Position numbers and translations under genes: made by a program. The notes under the pieces were generated by a model, which saw only the letters and a list, made by a program, of their open reading frames with translations, was not told the DNA's origin and searched no databases. A stretch of 64,000 nt of DNA from Fundidesulfovibrio putealis DSM 16056 (GTDB taxonomy: Bacteria; Desulfobacterota; Desulfovibrionia; Desulfovibrionales; Desulfovibrionaceae), in contig NZ_AUBQ01000014.1 in the NCBI RefSeq assembly GCF_000429325.1, positions 124,001 to 188,000 on the forward strand, read 5' to 3'. Below are positions 41,685-50,911 of this stretch, in pieces. The stretch's first letter is position 1; the number at the start of each line of letters is the position of its first letter.

Positions 41685-43126
41685 GCACCGTGTTCACCAA
41701 ATCCGCGCCCGGCCGCGAGGGCGTCTGGCCCAAGCAGCCGGAACACGACCTCTCCGACCTGCTGCCCGCAGGGCTGACCCGCGAGGTCCCCGCCGGACTG
41801 CCCTCTCTCTCGGAGTTGGACGTGGTGCGCCACTTCAGCCTGCTCTCGCGCAAGAACTTCGGGGTGGACTCCAACTTCTACCCGCTGGGTTCCTGCACCA
41901 TGAAATACAACCCCAAGTTCTGCGAAGACATCGCCGGACTGCCGGGATTTGCCCGCCTGCACCCCCTGCTGCCCCAGTTGCCGCGCGGCGACGAGCTGAC
42001 CCAGGGCGCGCTCGAGGTGATGTACGAGTCCGAGCGCTGGCTGGCCGAGATCACCGGCATGCACGACTTCACCCTGCACCCCATGGCCGGGGCGCACGGC
42101 GAACTGACCGGCGTTCTCATCATGGCGGCCTACCACGCGGACAAGGGCAACAAGAAGACCAAGATCATCTGCCCCGACTCCGCCCACGGCACCAACCCCG
42201 CCTCCGCCGCCATCGCCGGATACGAGGTGGTGTCCATCGCCTCCAAGGACGGCATCGTGGACCCCGACGCCCTGGCCGAAGTGCTGGACGACGAGGTCGC
42301 GGGCATGATGATGACCTGCCCCAACACCCTTGGCCTGTTCGAGAAGAACCTGCCAAAAATCGTCGAGATGCTGCGCTCCGTGGACGCCCTGCTCTACTAC
42401 GACGGCGCGAACCTGAACGCGGTCATGGGCAAGATGCGCGTGGGCGACGCCGGGTTCGACGTGGTGCACCTGAACCTGCACAAGACCTTCGCCACGCCCC
42501 ACGGCGGCGGCGGTCCCGGCTCCGGCCCCGTGGGCGTGTGCGAGAAACTCGCGCCCTACCTGCCCATCTCGCGCGTGGTGAAGGACCCCTCGGGGCGCTT
42601 CCACCTGCGCTACGACTACCCCAAGTCCATCGGCTACGTGGCCCCCTTCTACGGCAACTTCGGCGTGGTGCTCAAAGCCTACGCCTACATGCTGCGCCTG
42701 GGCCGCGAGGGCCTTATAAAGGTCAGCGAGAACGCCGTGCTCGCCGCCAACTACATGCGCAAGCGCCTGGACGACGTGCTGGAGGTCCCCTACGACCGCG
42801 TCTGCATGCACGAGTTCGTGGCCTCCGCCGAGAAGCAGTCGCACAAGGGCGTGCGCGCCCTGGACATCGCCAAGGCGCTCCTGGACAAGGGCTACCACGC
42901 CCCCACGGTCTACTTCCCGCTCATCGTCAAGGAATGCCTGATGTTCGAGCCCACGGAGACCGAATCCAAGGAGACCCTGGACCAGTTCGTGGACGACCTG
43001 CGCGACATCCTGGCCCTGGCCGAAACCGACCCGGCGGCAGTGCAGGCCGCGCCGGTGACGCTGCCCGTCACCCGCCTGGACGAGACCGCCGCCGCGCGCA
43101 ACATGCACATCACCGAAGACATGTAA
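41681..43126 (+). CDS. gcvPB: Glycine dehydrogenase (decarboxylating) subunit 2
   Basis: 481 residues from the ATG at 41681, which overlaps the gcvPA stop; the frame is open for 114 codons upstream only as an out-of-frame shadow. SNFYPLGSCTMKYNPKF (about 65-81) is a GcvPB hallmark; the PLP lysine is K268 in LNLHKTFATPHGGGGPG. The complex produces methylene-H4folate together with T and L proteins, or runs in reverse in the reductive glycine pathway. A terminator follows. gcvT is not in the window. Confidence 0.97.
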   Translation: MSTVFTKSAPGREGVWPKQPEHDLSDLLPAGLTREVPAGLPSLSELDVVRHFSLLSRKNFGVDSNFYPLGSCTMKYNPKFCEDIAGLPGFARLHPLLPQLPRGDELTQGALEVMYESERWLAEITGMHDFTLHPMAGAHGELTGVLIMAAYHADKGNKKTKIICPDSAHGTNPASAAIAGYEVVSIASKDGIVDPDALAEVLDDEVAGMMMTCPNTLGLFEKNLPKIVEMLRSVDALLYYDGANLNAVMGKMRVGDAGFDVVHLNLHKTFATPHGGGGPGSGPVGVCEKLAPYLPISRVVKDPSGRFHLRYDYPKSIGYVAPFYGNFGVVLKAYAYMLRLGREGLIKVSENAVLAANYMRKRLDDVLEVPYDRVCMHEFVASAEKQSHKGVRALDIAKALLDKGYHAPTVYFPLIVKECLMFEPTETESKETLDQFVDDLRDILALAETDPAAVQAAPVTLPVTRLDETAAARNMHITEDM

Positions 43127-43161
43127 CGGATAGATTGGATACGGGCCTGCCAGCCCCCCGC

Positions 43162-43203
43162 AAAGCCGCCGCCCCGCGTGAGAGACGCAGGGCGGCGGTT
43201 TTT
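43162..43203 (+). terminator. Intrinsic terminator after gcvPB
   Basis: Stem of CCGCCGCCC (43166-43174) with GGGCGGCGG (43190-43198), extended by a G-U and A-T pairs, 15-base loop, then TTTTT. It lies 36 bases after the stop codon. Confidence 0.85.
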
Positions 43204-43228
43204 GTTGGGAATTGCAGAGAGGGCAAGT

Positions 43229-43299
43229 GGGGCTTCGCCCCAGACCCCACCAGGGCTCCGCCCTGGACCCGCCAGGGGGATGATCCCCCTGGACCCTCA
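43229..43299. repeat. Composite palindromic intergenic element (copy 1)
   Basis: Three consecutive palindromes: GGGGC-TTC-GCCCC (43229-43241), CCAGGGC-TCC-GCCCTGG (43250-43266) and a 10-base-arm palindrome CCAGGGGGAT-G-complement (43272-43292). The third palindrome plus the following ACCCTCA (43272-43299, 28 bases) recurs exactly at 44048-44075. Elements of this kind are REP/MITE-like and common in Desulfovibrio intergenic regions. Confidence 0.85.
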
Positions 43300-43383
43300 G
43301 TGGGCTTCGCGGGGTATGGGGAAATAAGTAGCTGCGCCCGAATATGGACTTATCGTGCACCTATGAGCGAGGCAGGAGGAGGA

Positions 43384-43665
43384 TCACTGCTGGTTGCGGT
43401 GTTCCTGAAGTTCCACGTAGCGCTCCAGCACGTTGTTGATACGGGTCTGGTAGCCAGGGCCTTGCTTCTTGAAATAATCGACGACCCGCTGGTTCAGGCG
43501 GATGCTGATGGACTGCTTTTGCATGGGATGTTCGACCCTGGTGGCGTGAAGCCAGAACGCCTCGTCCGTGGGCAAAGCGTCGGGGTCGTCCAGGAAGTTG
43601 CGCTGGACTTCCTCCTCGCTCATGCGCTTCACGCGCTCCAGGTCAGATTTTAGCTTCCGCTTCAT
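43384..43665 (-). CDS. brnA: BrnA-type antitoxin
   Basis: 93 residues. The C-terminal ribbon-helix-helix region ISIRLNQRVVDYFKKQGPGY, then QTRINNVLERYV (about 53-84), is the BrnA signature. The N-terminal half (MKRKLKSDLERVKRMSEEEV) would wrap the toxin. BrnA neutralises the BrnT RNase and as a complex represses the operon. It starts inside brnT (23-base overlap) with toxin first, the usual brnTA order. Confidence 0.9.
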   Translation of the reverse strand: MKRKLKSDLERVKRMSEEEVQRNFLDDPDALPTDEAFWLHATRVEHPMQKQSISIRLNQRVVDYFKKQGPGYQTRINNVLERYVELQEHRNQQ

Positions 43666-43918
43666 ACACTCTCCGCTCCTTCAGGTTCGCCCGCCGAAGC
43701 GAGATAACCCGGATGACGTCGCCTCGCATCACGTAGACGAGAAATACGATGGTGTCCGCCAGGCAGCCGAGGGCGGCGTAACGCGTCTCGCCGTAGTCCC
43801 TGCGGTCGTCCACGGCTATCACCATGGGCTGCTCGAACACCGCCCAGGCGTCATCCAGCCACAGCCCGTGCTTGCCATGATTCGCCCGGTTCTGCGCCTC
43901 GTCCCAGTCGATGCGCAT
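43643..43918 (-). CDS. brnT: BrnT-type toxin (DUF497)
   Basis: 91 residues from the ATG at 43918; another ATG nine codons upstream (43945) overlaps the promoter. Opens MRIDWDEAQNRANHGKHGLW, the DUF497 hallmark (WD-x-K/Q-N-x3-KHG), and ends VIRVISLRRANLKERRVYEA (R-x-IS-R-A), containing the RNase-fold catalytic Arg/His candidates. BrnT is a small RelE-like ribonuclease that stops translation unless bound by BrnA. Confidence 0.92.
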   Translation of the reverse strand: MRIDWDEAQNRANHGKHGLWLDDAWAVFEQPMVIAVDDRRDYGETRYAALGCLADTIVFLVYVMRGDVIRVISLRRANLKERRVYEAEAKI

Positions 43919-43926
43919 GGAGCAGA

Positions 43927-43953
43927 CGTATATACGAATGTCCATACTGTCAA
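43927..43953 (-). promoter_or_regulatory. brnTA promoter with embedded palindrome
   Basis: Minus strand TTGACA (43948-43953), a 15-base spacer and TATACG (43927-43932). The -10 overlaps the perfect palindrome CGTATATACG (43927-43936), a good candidate operator for repression by the BrnT-BrnA complex. The +1 would be very near the ATG at 43918. Confidence 0.5.
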
Positions 43954-44047
43954 ATGCACGCGAAGAGGCTGGCAGACGGGGGCTCCGCTCAAGCCCCGCC
44001 GGATTCTGCCCGGAACCGGCAGGGCTGTGCCTTAACCTGTCAGGGGT

Positions 44048-44075
44048 CCAGGGGGATGATCCCCCTGGACCCTCA
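44048..44075. repeat. Palindromic intergenic element (copy 2)
   Basis: 28 bases identical to 43272-43299, including the palindrome with arms CCAGGGGGAT. The stretch before it (43980-44040) holds further GC-rich partial palindromes. The two copies are in direct orientation and bracket brnTA. Confidence 0.88.
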
Positions 44076-44107
44076 ATCAGCTTCGCGCCGGATGTGGACG
44101 AAGCGGC

Positions 44108-45934
44108 TCAGCGCAGATAGCCGCCTCCTGCTTCCGTTTGCAGATCAACGATGAGGTTTTGAAGACTGTGGGCCTGTCCGACTAGTTCCGACACCGCCTT
44201 GGACGCCTCGTTCATGACCTGCGACGTCTCGGCGGAGATGGCGCTGACCTGTTCGATGGAGCGGCTGATCTCCTCGGTCGCTGCGGACTGTTCTTCCGAC
44301 GCGGTGGCGATGGACCGGACCTGGTCCGAGGAGAGGTCCACCAGGGACACGATTTCAACAAGCGCGTCGCCCGATTTGATGACCAACTCGTTGGCCTGGT
44401 CGATACGGGCCACCGCCCGGTCGACCCCTTCCATGCTTTTGCGTGTCCCGGCCTGGATGGCCTCGATGGAGTCCCCCACTTCCTTGGTGGCTATCATGGT
44501 CTTCTCGGCCAGCTTGCGCACCTCGTCCGCAACAACGGCAAAGCCGCGTCCGGCATCCCCGGCGCGGGCCGCCTCGATGGCGGCGTTCAGCGCCAGAAGG
44601 TTCGTCTGGTCGGCTATGTCGGAAATGACGTTCAGGACATTCCCGATGCCCTCCGCCTGCTTGCCAAGCGAGGCCATGTCGCTCCTGAGTTCAAGGGCGG
44701 AAGACTGAACCTCCCCGATCCCCTTCACTGCCTGAGTGACGACCTGGGACCCGTCCTGGGCCTTGCGCCTGGCCTTGTCCGCAGTCTCGGCCGCGTGGGA
44801 GGCGCTTCTGGCCACTTCGAGAACCGTCGCGTTCATCTCCTCCATGGCGGTGGCTGTCTCGGCCACTCTGTGCGCCTGGGCCTCCGCTCCCCGGCTGGAC
44901 TGGTCTATCTGCCCCGACAGGTGATCCGATGCAGCCCCCACGACCTCCACGATGCTCTCCAGGCGCCCCGATGCTTGCAGCATCCCCTCGCTTTTGGCTT
45001 TCTCCGCCAGCCTGATCGCCGCCTCGGCCTCCTGCCTGGCCGCTTCGGCGGCTGCGGCCTTCTGGTGCGCCTCATCGGTCTTGGCGTTGATCTTCTCGAT
45101 GTTGCCGCTCAGGGTCGCGGCCATTTTGTTCAGGGCCTTGGAGAGTTTCGACGCTTCGTCCCGGCCGGACTCATCAAGCTTCACGGCGTAATCGCCGCCT
45201 GCCACCTGCTCGGCTGCCGCCGTGGCCTGGGCGAATGGCCGGGTGATGCTGCGCACCACCAGCACCGTCGCGGGCAGCACGATCAGCAGCAGCGCGGCAA
45301 CGACGCTGACGAGAACGGTTGTCGTGTTGCTGCGTATCACGCTGGTTATGATGCCGCCGATACGGGCTTTTTCCTCGTCGATGTTGTCTATGTATACCCC
45401 GGACGCGATCCAGTATGGCGTTCCGGGAATATATGCTGCGAAGGACAGCTTGGGCTGGTCCCCTTTCCCCGGCTTGGCGAAGACGTACTGGATGAACCCT
45501 CCGCCCTGCTTGGCTTTCTGCTCCATCTCCCTGGTGAAGTACACGCCCTGCTTGTCTTTCACTTCGCCCATATCCTTGCCGATCAGAGCTGCGTTTATCG
45601 GGTGCGCCTTGACCGTGGTTCCCTCGATCACCAAGAAATAGCCGGATTGGTCCTGTTCGTACCGGAATGACGAGATGGCCTTGCGCAGGAAATCAAGTTG
45701 CTTGTCCTTGGGGACGTCCTGCAACAGCTGCCCCAATGTTTCTGCCGCAGCTCTCGTGGCGACATCGATCTTGGATTTCTGGGCGTCAAGCATCATCACG
45801 CCAACTTCAGACAATATCAGGCTGCGTATGCGGTCAGCTCCAAAGAGAAAGCCTCCCACTGTCGCCATCAGAAAGATCGCCAACCCAAGGAGTGACAGAT
45901 AAATACGCGTGGAAATGGACAACCTGCGAAGCAT
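44108..45934 (-). CDS. Methyl-accepting chemotaxis protein with periplasmic sCache_2 domain
   Basis: 608 residues from the ATG at 45934 (GGAGGG 7 bases upstream). First membrane helix about 10-32, periplasmic sensor about 33-190 with sCache_2 features ([31 protein letters not shown] and [19 protein letters not shown]), second helix about 205-228, HAMP, then a long cytoplasmic coiled coil. The signalling tip reads [20 protein letters not shown], then [12 protein letters not shown]. sCache_2 receptors usually sense small organic acids such as pyruvate or propionate. It lacks the NWETF CheR-tether; the end is GGGYLR. Confidence 0.93.
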   Translation of the reverse strand: MLRRLSISTRIYLSLLGLAIFLMATVGGFLFGADRIRSLILSEVGVMMLDAQKSKIDVATRAAAETLGQLLQDVPKDKQLDFLRKAISSFRYEQDQSGYFLVIEGTTVKAHPINAALIGKDMGEVKDKQGVYFTREMEQKAKQGGGFIQYVFAKPGKGDQPKLSFAAYIPGTPYWIASGVYIDNIDEEKARIGGIITSVIRSNTTTVLVSVVAALLLIVLPATVLVVRSITRPFAQATAAAEQVAGGDYAVKLDESGRDEASKLSKALNKMAATLSGNIEKINAKTDEAHQKAAAAEAARQEAEAAIRLAEKAKSEGMLQASGRLESIVEVVGAASDHLSGQIDQSSRGAEAQAHRVAETATAMEEMNATVLEVARSASHAAETADKARRKAQDGSQVVTQAVKGIGEVQSSALELRSDMASLGKQAEGIGNVLNVISDIADQTNLLALNAAIEAARAGDAGRGFAVVADEVRKLAEKTMIATKEVGDSIEAIQAGTRKSMEGVDRAVARIDQANELVIKSGDALVEIVSLVDLSSDQVRSIATASEEQSAATEEISRSIEQVSAISAETSQVMNEASKAVSELVGQAHSLQNLIVDLQTEAGGGYLR

Positions 45935-46104
45935 GCAAAACCCTCCAGAGCATGGTGTGACGTATCTCATATGCAAACAACGACGAATATCATTCCCAAA
46001 CAACCAGGCGAGAGCTCTCTATACAGTTGAACGTTGAACACACGGCAAGAACACGCCCCGGTTACCGCAGGGCTCTCTTTTCTGAAGGTCTGGACAGACG
46101 CCCC

Positions 46105-47733
46105 TTACTCGTACTGCGGTACGTACACGTGCGAGCGCACAAACGCTTCCACGTCCTTTGGGCGTTCCACCCCTGCCAGGCCGGAGTCGAACACCAGGGT
46201 CGCCACGCGCGCCGCCGTCTTGAGTTCCGTCTCCAGGATGTTGGACTGGAGCGGGTACAAGAGTCCCTGCTCCAGTTGCTCCCCCGACACCTGATCGGCC
46301 ACGCCGCGCGCCGCTTCGATGAACATCTGGTCGGTCACGCGTTTGGCCCGGGTGGCGTAGATGGCCATGCCCACTGCCGGAAAGATGTAGAAGTTGTTGG
46401 CCTGGCCGGGCAGGAGGGTCTTGCCGCAGTAGGACACCGGCGCGAACTGCACCCCGGCGGCGTACAGGGCCTTGCCGCCGCTCCAGGTGTAGGCCTGCTC
46501 GGCGGTGCACTCGGCCTTGTCGGTGGGGTTGGAGAGCGCCAGGATCACGGGCCGCTCGTTCACGCGGCTCATGGCCTCCACCACCTGCTTGTTGAAGGCC
46601 CCGCCCGTGGTGCTGACGCCGATGATGGTGGTGGGCTTGAAGTCGTCCACGGCCTTGGCGAAGTCGCTGAGCTTCATGGGCGCGTGAGGGTGCGCGTAGG
46701 GCAGCTGGAAATCCGCCAGATCGGTGCGCGACGGCTCCAGCAGGCCATTCACGTCGAACATGTGGATGCGCGCCTGGGCTTCCTTGAGCGTCAGCCCCTC
46801 TTCCACCAGGGCCGAGCACAGCAGGTTGCTGAGGCCTATTCCGGCAGAGCCAGCCCCCAGGAACAGATAGGACTCGTCCTTGAGCTTCGTTCCCTTGACC
46901 TTGCAGACGTTTATCATGCCCGCCAGGGTGATGCCCGCCGTGCCCTGCACGTCGTCATTGTAGCAGCAGCACTTCTCGCGGTAGCGCGCCAGCAGATGCA
47001 TGGCGTCCACGCCGGTCCAGTCCTCGAAGTGGATGCAGCAGTCCGGGAAGACCTCCTGCACGGCCTCCACGAACTCGTCCACGAAGGAGAAGAGCTCTTC
47101 GGTTTTGGGGCGGGGGCGGCGCATGCCCAGATAGAGCGGGTCGTTCAGGAGCGACTCGTTGTTGGTCCCGGCGTCCAGGTACATGGGCAGCATGCCGCCG
47201 GGCGGCACGCCTGCGGCGGCGGTGTAGAGCTGCAACTTGCCGATGGGGATGCCCATGCCGTTGGCCCCCAGGTCGCCAAGCCCCAGGATGCGCCCGCCGT
47301 CGGTGACGCAGATGAAGCGCACGTCCTTCACGGGCCAGTTGCGCAGCACCTCGCGCACGTGGCCGCGCCGGTCCATGGACAGGTACATGCCGCGCGGCTG
47401 GCGGTAGATGTGCCCGAACTTCAGGCAGGCTTCGCCGATGGTGGGGTCGTACACGATGGGCAGGAAGCGGGCCGGGTCGGACATGATGGTCTTGTAGAAG
47501 AGCGTCTCGTTGTGGTCGAGCAGGTTCATCAGGTAGATGTAGCGGTCCAGGTCGGTGGCCTTGTGCCCCAACTGCATGATAACGCGCTGAAGCTGCGTGT
47601 CGATGGATTCCACCACGTCGGGCACCAGGCCGGTCAGGCCGTAGGTCTGCTTCTCCTGTTCGCTGAAGGCCGTGGACTTGTTCAGTGCGGGATCGCCCAG
47701 CAGTTCCTTGCCGCGCTTCGTGATCATGGGCAT
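46105..47733 (-). CDS. NAD(P)-dependent malic enzyme
   Basis: 542 residues from the ATG at 47733 (GGAGAG 7 bases upstream); the frame stays open for about 390 further codons upstream as a shadow across fumC. Motifs: FPIVYDPTIGEACLKFG-type FLPIVYDPTIGEAC (about 89-102), YLDAGTNNESLL, HFEDWTGVDAMHLL (metal ligands E, D), CCYNDDVQGTAGITLAG, and GAGSAGIGLSNLL for the dinucleotide. It oxidatively decarboxylates malate to pyruvate. The large-type enzyme length fits the SfcA/ME family. Placed 47 bases after fumC, so fumarate-malate-pyruvate conversion is encoded as one operon. Confidence 0.95.
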   Translation of the reverse strand: MPMITKRGKELLGDPALNKSTAFSEQEKQTYGLTGLVPDVVESIDTQLQRVIMQLGHKATDLDRYIYLMNLLDHNETLFYKTIMSDPARFLPIVYDPTIGEACLKFGHIYRQPRGMYLSMDRRGHVREVLRNWPVKDVRFICVTDGGRILGLGDLGANGMGIPIGKLQLYTAAAGVPPGGMLPMYLDAGTNNESLLNDPLYLGMRRPRPKTEELFSFVDEFVEAVQEVFPDCCIHFEDWTGVDAMHLLARYREKCCCYNDDVQGTAGITLAGMINVCKVKGTKLKDESYLFLGAGSAGIGLSNLLCSALVEEGLTLKEAQARIHMFDVNGLLEPSRTDLADFQLPYAHPHAPMKLSDFAKAVDDFKPTTIIGVSTTGGAFNKQVVEAMSRVNERPVILALSNPTDKAECTAEQAYTWSGGKALYAAGVQFAPVSYCGKTLLPGQANNFYIFPAVGMAIYATRAKRVTDQMFIEAARGVADQVSGEQLEQGLLYPLQSNILETELKTAARVATLVFDSGLAGVERPKDVEAFVRSHVYVPQYE

Positions 47734-47780
47734 GTATTCTCTCCGGCTTGTGTACGTTGCATTCTTGTGATTTGGCGAGG

Positions 47781-49184
47781 CTAACTCTCCTGCGCCACGT
47801 AGGGGTGCGTCATCTTGGAGGGCACCACGATCCTGTCGAACTCTTCGGCGGTGACGAATTTCAGTTCCAGCGCCGCCTCGCGCAGTGTCAGGTCGTGCTC
47901 CAGGGCGTGATGCGCTATCCTGGAGGCCTTGTCGTAGCCGATCACCGGTGAAAGCGCCGTGACCAGCATGAGAGAACGGCCCACGAACTCGCTTATGCGC
48001 TTCACGTTGGGCTGCATGCCGTCCACCAGATACTTCCTGAAGTTGTTCATGCAGTCCGACATCACCCGGATGGACTTCATCACGTTGAAGATGATGAGCG
48101 GCTTGTACACGTTCATCTCCAGGTAGCCGCCCGCCCCGCCCAGGCCCACGGCCACGTCGGCGGCCATCACCTGCGCGGCGGCCATGGCCATGGCCTCGCA
48201 CTGGGTGGGGTTCACCTTGCCGGGCATGATGGAGGAGCCGGGCTCGTTGGAGGGGATGATGAGCTCGTAAAATCCGGCGCGCGGCCCGCAGGAGAGCAGG
48301 CGGATGTCGTTGGCGATCTTGTAGAGCGACACGGCCAGGGTCTTGAGCGCACCCGAGAGGTGCACCAGCGCGTCGTGCGAGCCCTGCACCGTGAACCTGT
48401 TGGGCGCGCAGGCGAAGGGAAGGCCGGTGAGCGCGGCGATGCGGGCCACGGCGGCCTCGGCGAACCCGACAGGCGCGTTGATGCCGGTGCCCACGGCGGT
48501 GCCGCCCAGGGCCAGTCGGCAGGCCCCGCGCATGACCTCGTTCAGGCGCTCCAGGTTGTCGTCCAGAAGGCCCACGTAGCCGGAGAACTCCTGCCCGAGC
48601 GTCAGCGGCGTGGCGTCCTGCATGTGGGTGCGCCCGATCTTCACGATGTCCTTCCAGGCCTCGACCTTGGCGGCCAACCCGTCGCGCAGGTTCGTAACCG
48701 CCGGGATGAGCGTGCCGGAAACGCCCACGGCGGCTGCTATGCACATGGCCGAAGGAAAATTGTCGTTGGAGGACTGGGACATGTTCACGTGGTCGTTCGG
48801 GTGCACGGGAGTCTTGGAGCCGAGCGGTGTTGCGGCCAGTTGGCAGCAGCGGTTGGAGATGACCTCGTTGACGTTCATGTTGAACTGGGTGCCGCTGCCG
48901 GTCATCCACACGTGCAGCGGGAACATGTCGTCGTGCTTGTGGGCGAGGATCTCGTCACAGACGGTTTCGATCATGGCCGCGATGTCCCCGGAGAGGCGTC
49001 CCAGGGAGAGGTTGGCCTGGGCCGAGCCCTTTTTCAGCACCGCGTAGGACGCGATCATCTCGCGCGGCATCAGGTCGTCACCGATGCTGAAGTGTTCGAG
49101 CGAGCGCTGGGTCTGCGCGCCCCAGAGCTTGCCTTCGGGAACCTGGACGTCGCCAAGGCTGTCTGATTCCGTGCGGTAATCCAT
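47781..49184 (-). CDS. fumC: Class II fumarate hydratase
   Basis: 467 residues, normal for Fum[20 protein letters not shown] (about 93-111), [20 protein letters not shown] (130-149) and the superfamily signature [16 protein letters not shown] (about 316-331) are all present. It interconverts fumarate and malate without a Fe-S cluster. AAGGAG lies 10 bases before the ATG. Works with the downstream malic enzyme; in sulfate reducers this leg links C4 acids to pyruvate. Confidence 0.97.
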   Translation of the reverse strand: MDYRTESDSLGDVQVPEGKLWGAQTQRSLEHFSIGDDLMPREMIASYAVLKKGSAQANLSLGRLSGDIAAMIETVCDEILAHKHDDMFPLHVWMTGSGTQFNMNVNEVISNRCCQLAATPLGSKTPVHPNDHVNMSQSSNDNFPSAMCIAAAVGVSGTLIPAVTNLRDGLAAKVEAWKDIVKIGRTHMQDATPLTLGQEFSGYVGLLDDNLERLNEVMRGACRLALGGTAVGTGINAPVGFAEAAVARIAALTGLPFACAPNRFTVQGSHDALVHLSGALKTLAVSLYKIANDIRLLSCGPRAGFYELIIPSNEPGSSIMPGKVNPTQCEAMAMAAAQVMAADVAVGLGGAGGYLEMNVYKPLIIFNVMKSIRVMSDCMNNFRKYLVDGMQPNVKRISEFVGRSLMLVTALSPVIGYDKASRIAHHALEHDLTLREAALELKFVTAEEFDRIVVPSKMTHPYVAQES

Positions 49185-49545
49185 GTGCTGTCACTCCTTG
49201 TGTCGCACGCGCCGCCGGGACGCCCGGCCAGGGTCTCGCCCACGGTGGCTTCGTTGCTGATGCGCGGCTTACTGAATCAGAAATACCTCCCGCCGCCTGC
49301 CGACGGGCGCATTCGAGTGCCGCTGCTCGCCCGGAAAAGGGATTCTAGCTTCAATTGGTACTTCAGCGGACGGTTCATTGCAAGGAATCGATCATTTTTT
49401 GCATCCTGTTTTCATGACAGGGCGCTTGGCCATGCGTGCGCCGGGGGCTCTCTTCACGATTTCTCTTGCCTTTGGCCCCGCCTCCAATCTACCAAGGCAG
49501 TTGGCATTAATATTCCTCCATACACCTCAATACAAAGCGAACGCC
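49185..49545. other. Divergent intergenic region fumC / lpd
   Basis: 361 bases between two divergently transcribed genes. TAGAAT (minus strand, around 49345) and TTGGCA (plus strand, 49503) are possible promoter pieces, but no complete -35/-10 pair is convincing. The AT-rich stretch 49370-49410 contains a short CCTGT-7-ACAGG dyad. No small gene or riboswitch was recognised. Confidence 0.5.
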
Positions 49546-50904
49546 ATGGCATCCGATCTTCTCATCGTCGGCGGCGGCCCTGCCGGTTACGACGCGGCTC
49601 TTGCAGCCGCCAAACGCGGCATCTCCACCACCCTCCTCGAAAAGGAACATTTGGGCGGCTCCTGCCTGAACTGGGGCTGCATCCCCACCAAGTTCCTGCT
49701 GGCCGCCGTGGCCCCCAAGGCCGAACTGGAAGGCCAGGAGAAGATGAAGACCGGCTCCGGCCAGTTTTTCGTGGACCTGCCAGCCCTGGTGGACCGCAAG
49801 AAGCGCCATCTGGAGGCCACCCGCAAGGCCATGGCCGCCGAACTTACCAAGCTCGGGGTGGAGTTCATCCACGGCGAGCTCAAGATGATCGGGGCCGCGC
49901 GTTCCGTCATCGAGGTGGACGGAGAGCCCAAGACCATCGACCACAAGCGCTGCATCCTGGCCACGGGCAGCCGCCCTGCCTGGCACCCAGGCCTCAAGGC
50001 CGACCACGACTGCGTGCTCAACTCCGGCGACATCCTGGGCCTGCGCGAAATCCCCAAGCACCTGCTGGTGGTGGGCGCGGGTTTCATCGGGCTTGAGCTG
50101 GCGCAGTTCTTCTCGCGCGCCGGGTCCAAGATCACCCTGGTGGAGGTCGCGCCGCGCATCGCCCCCTCCGAGGACGAGGAGATCAGCAAGGCCCTGGCCC
50201 AGAGCTTCAAGCGCATGGGCTGGGACATGCACGTGGGCGTCACCATTTCCAAGCTGGAATCCGTGGACGGACAGGCCAGCCTGAGTCTGGGCGACGGACG
50301 TGTGCTCACGGCGGACAAGTGCCTGCTGGCAGTCGGCCGCCTGCCCAACTCGCGAAACCTCATGCTGGAAATGCTTGGGGCCGAGGTGAAAGGCACGGCG
50401 GGTTGGATTCATACCGACGAGCACCTGCTGGCCACGCCCACGGTGTACGCCGTGGGCGACGTGAACGGCCGCACCCTGCTGGCCCACGCCGCCGCGCACC
50501 AGGGCGAATGGGCCGTGCGCCACTTCGCTGGCGAGGAAAAGACTCCCTACGAGCCCGGCCCAATCCCCGGCTGCATGTACGGCGCGCCCGAGACCATGCG
50601 CGTGGGCCTGATGCAGGCCGAGGCCCTGGCCAAGGGCATGGACGTGACCGTGAGCCGCTCCCAGCTGGTGGCCAACCCCATCGCCCAGGCGCACGGCGCC
50701 ACGGGGGGCTTGGTCAAGTGCGTATGGAGCGAAGGCAGGCTGGTGGGCGTCACGGCAGTGGGCCACGGCGTCGCCTCGCTGGCCACGCTGTCCACCGTGA
50801 TGGTGTCCCAGGGCTGGACCAGGAAGCAGTGCGGCGAGATGATCTTCCCGCACCCCACCCTGGACGAGGCCTTGCGCTCCGCCTTGCTGAATCCGGCGGC
50901 GTAA
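49546..50904 (+). CDS. lpdA: Dihydrolipoyl dehydrogenase (L-protein type)
   Basis: 452 residues from the ATG at 49546; the upstream open stretch is not conserved. FAD motif VGGGPAGYDAALAAAKRG at 8-25; redox-active pair C40 and C45 in GGSCLNWGCIPTK; second dinucleotide motif VVGAGFIGLELAQFFSRAGS; C-terminal catalytic HPTLDEA. It reoxidises dihydrolipoyl groups with NAD. With gcvH-gcvPA-gcvPB 6 kb away it is a good candidate for the glycine cleavage L protein; other lipoyl complexes are not seen here. The next gene starts 7 bases after its stop. Confidence 0.92.
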   Translation: MASDLLIVGGGPAGYDAALAAAKRGISTTLLEKEHLGGSCLNWGCIPTKFLLAAVAPKAELEGQEKMKTGSGQFFVDLPALVDRKKRHLEATRKAMAAELTKLGVEFIHGELKMIGAARSVIEVDGEPKTIDHKRCILATGSRPAWHPGLKADHDCVLNSGDILGLREIPKHLLVVGAGFIGLELAQFFSRAGSKITLVEVAPRIAPSEDEEISKALAQSFKRMGWDMHVGVTISKLESVDGQASLSLGDGRVLTADKCLLAVGRLPNSRNLMLEMLGAEVKGTAGWIHTDEHLLATPTVYAVGDVNGRTLLAHAAAHQGEWAVRHFAGEEKTPYEPGPIPGCMYGAPETMRVGLMQAEALAKGMDVTVSRSQLVANPIAQAHGATGGLVKCVWSEGRLVGVTAVGHGVASLATLSTVMVSQGWTRKQCGEMIFPHPTLDEALRSALLNPAA

Positions 50905-50911
50905 ACATTTC

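Noticed and set aside
43229-43299. CRISPR array or IS end in the palindromic repeats after gcvPB
   Set aside because: No regular repeat-spacer periodicity, no transposase, and no terminal inverted repeats with target duplications; REP-like palindromes explain the structure.
45935-46104. Flagellar sigma-28 promoter for the chemotaxis receptor gene
   Set aside because: No TAAA-N15-GCCGATAA-like sequence; only a weak TTGCCG-N17-TGTATA sigma-70-like pair was seen.
46105-48909. Extension of the malic enzyme frame through fumC to 934 codons
   Set aside because: The extra part is out of frame with fumC on the same strand and is Arg/Gly/His-rich without motifs; a good ribosome site supports the ATG at 47733.
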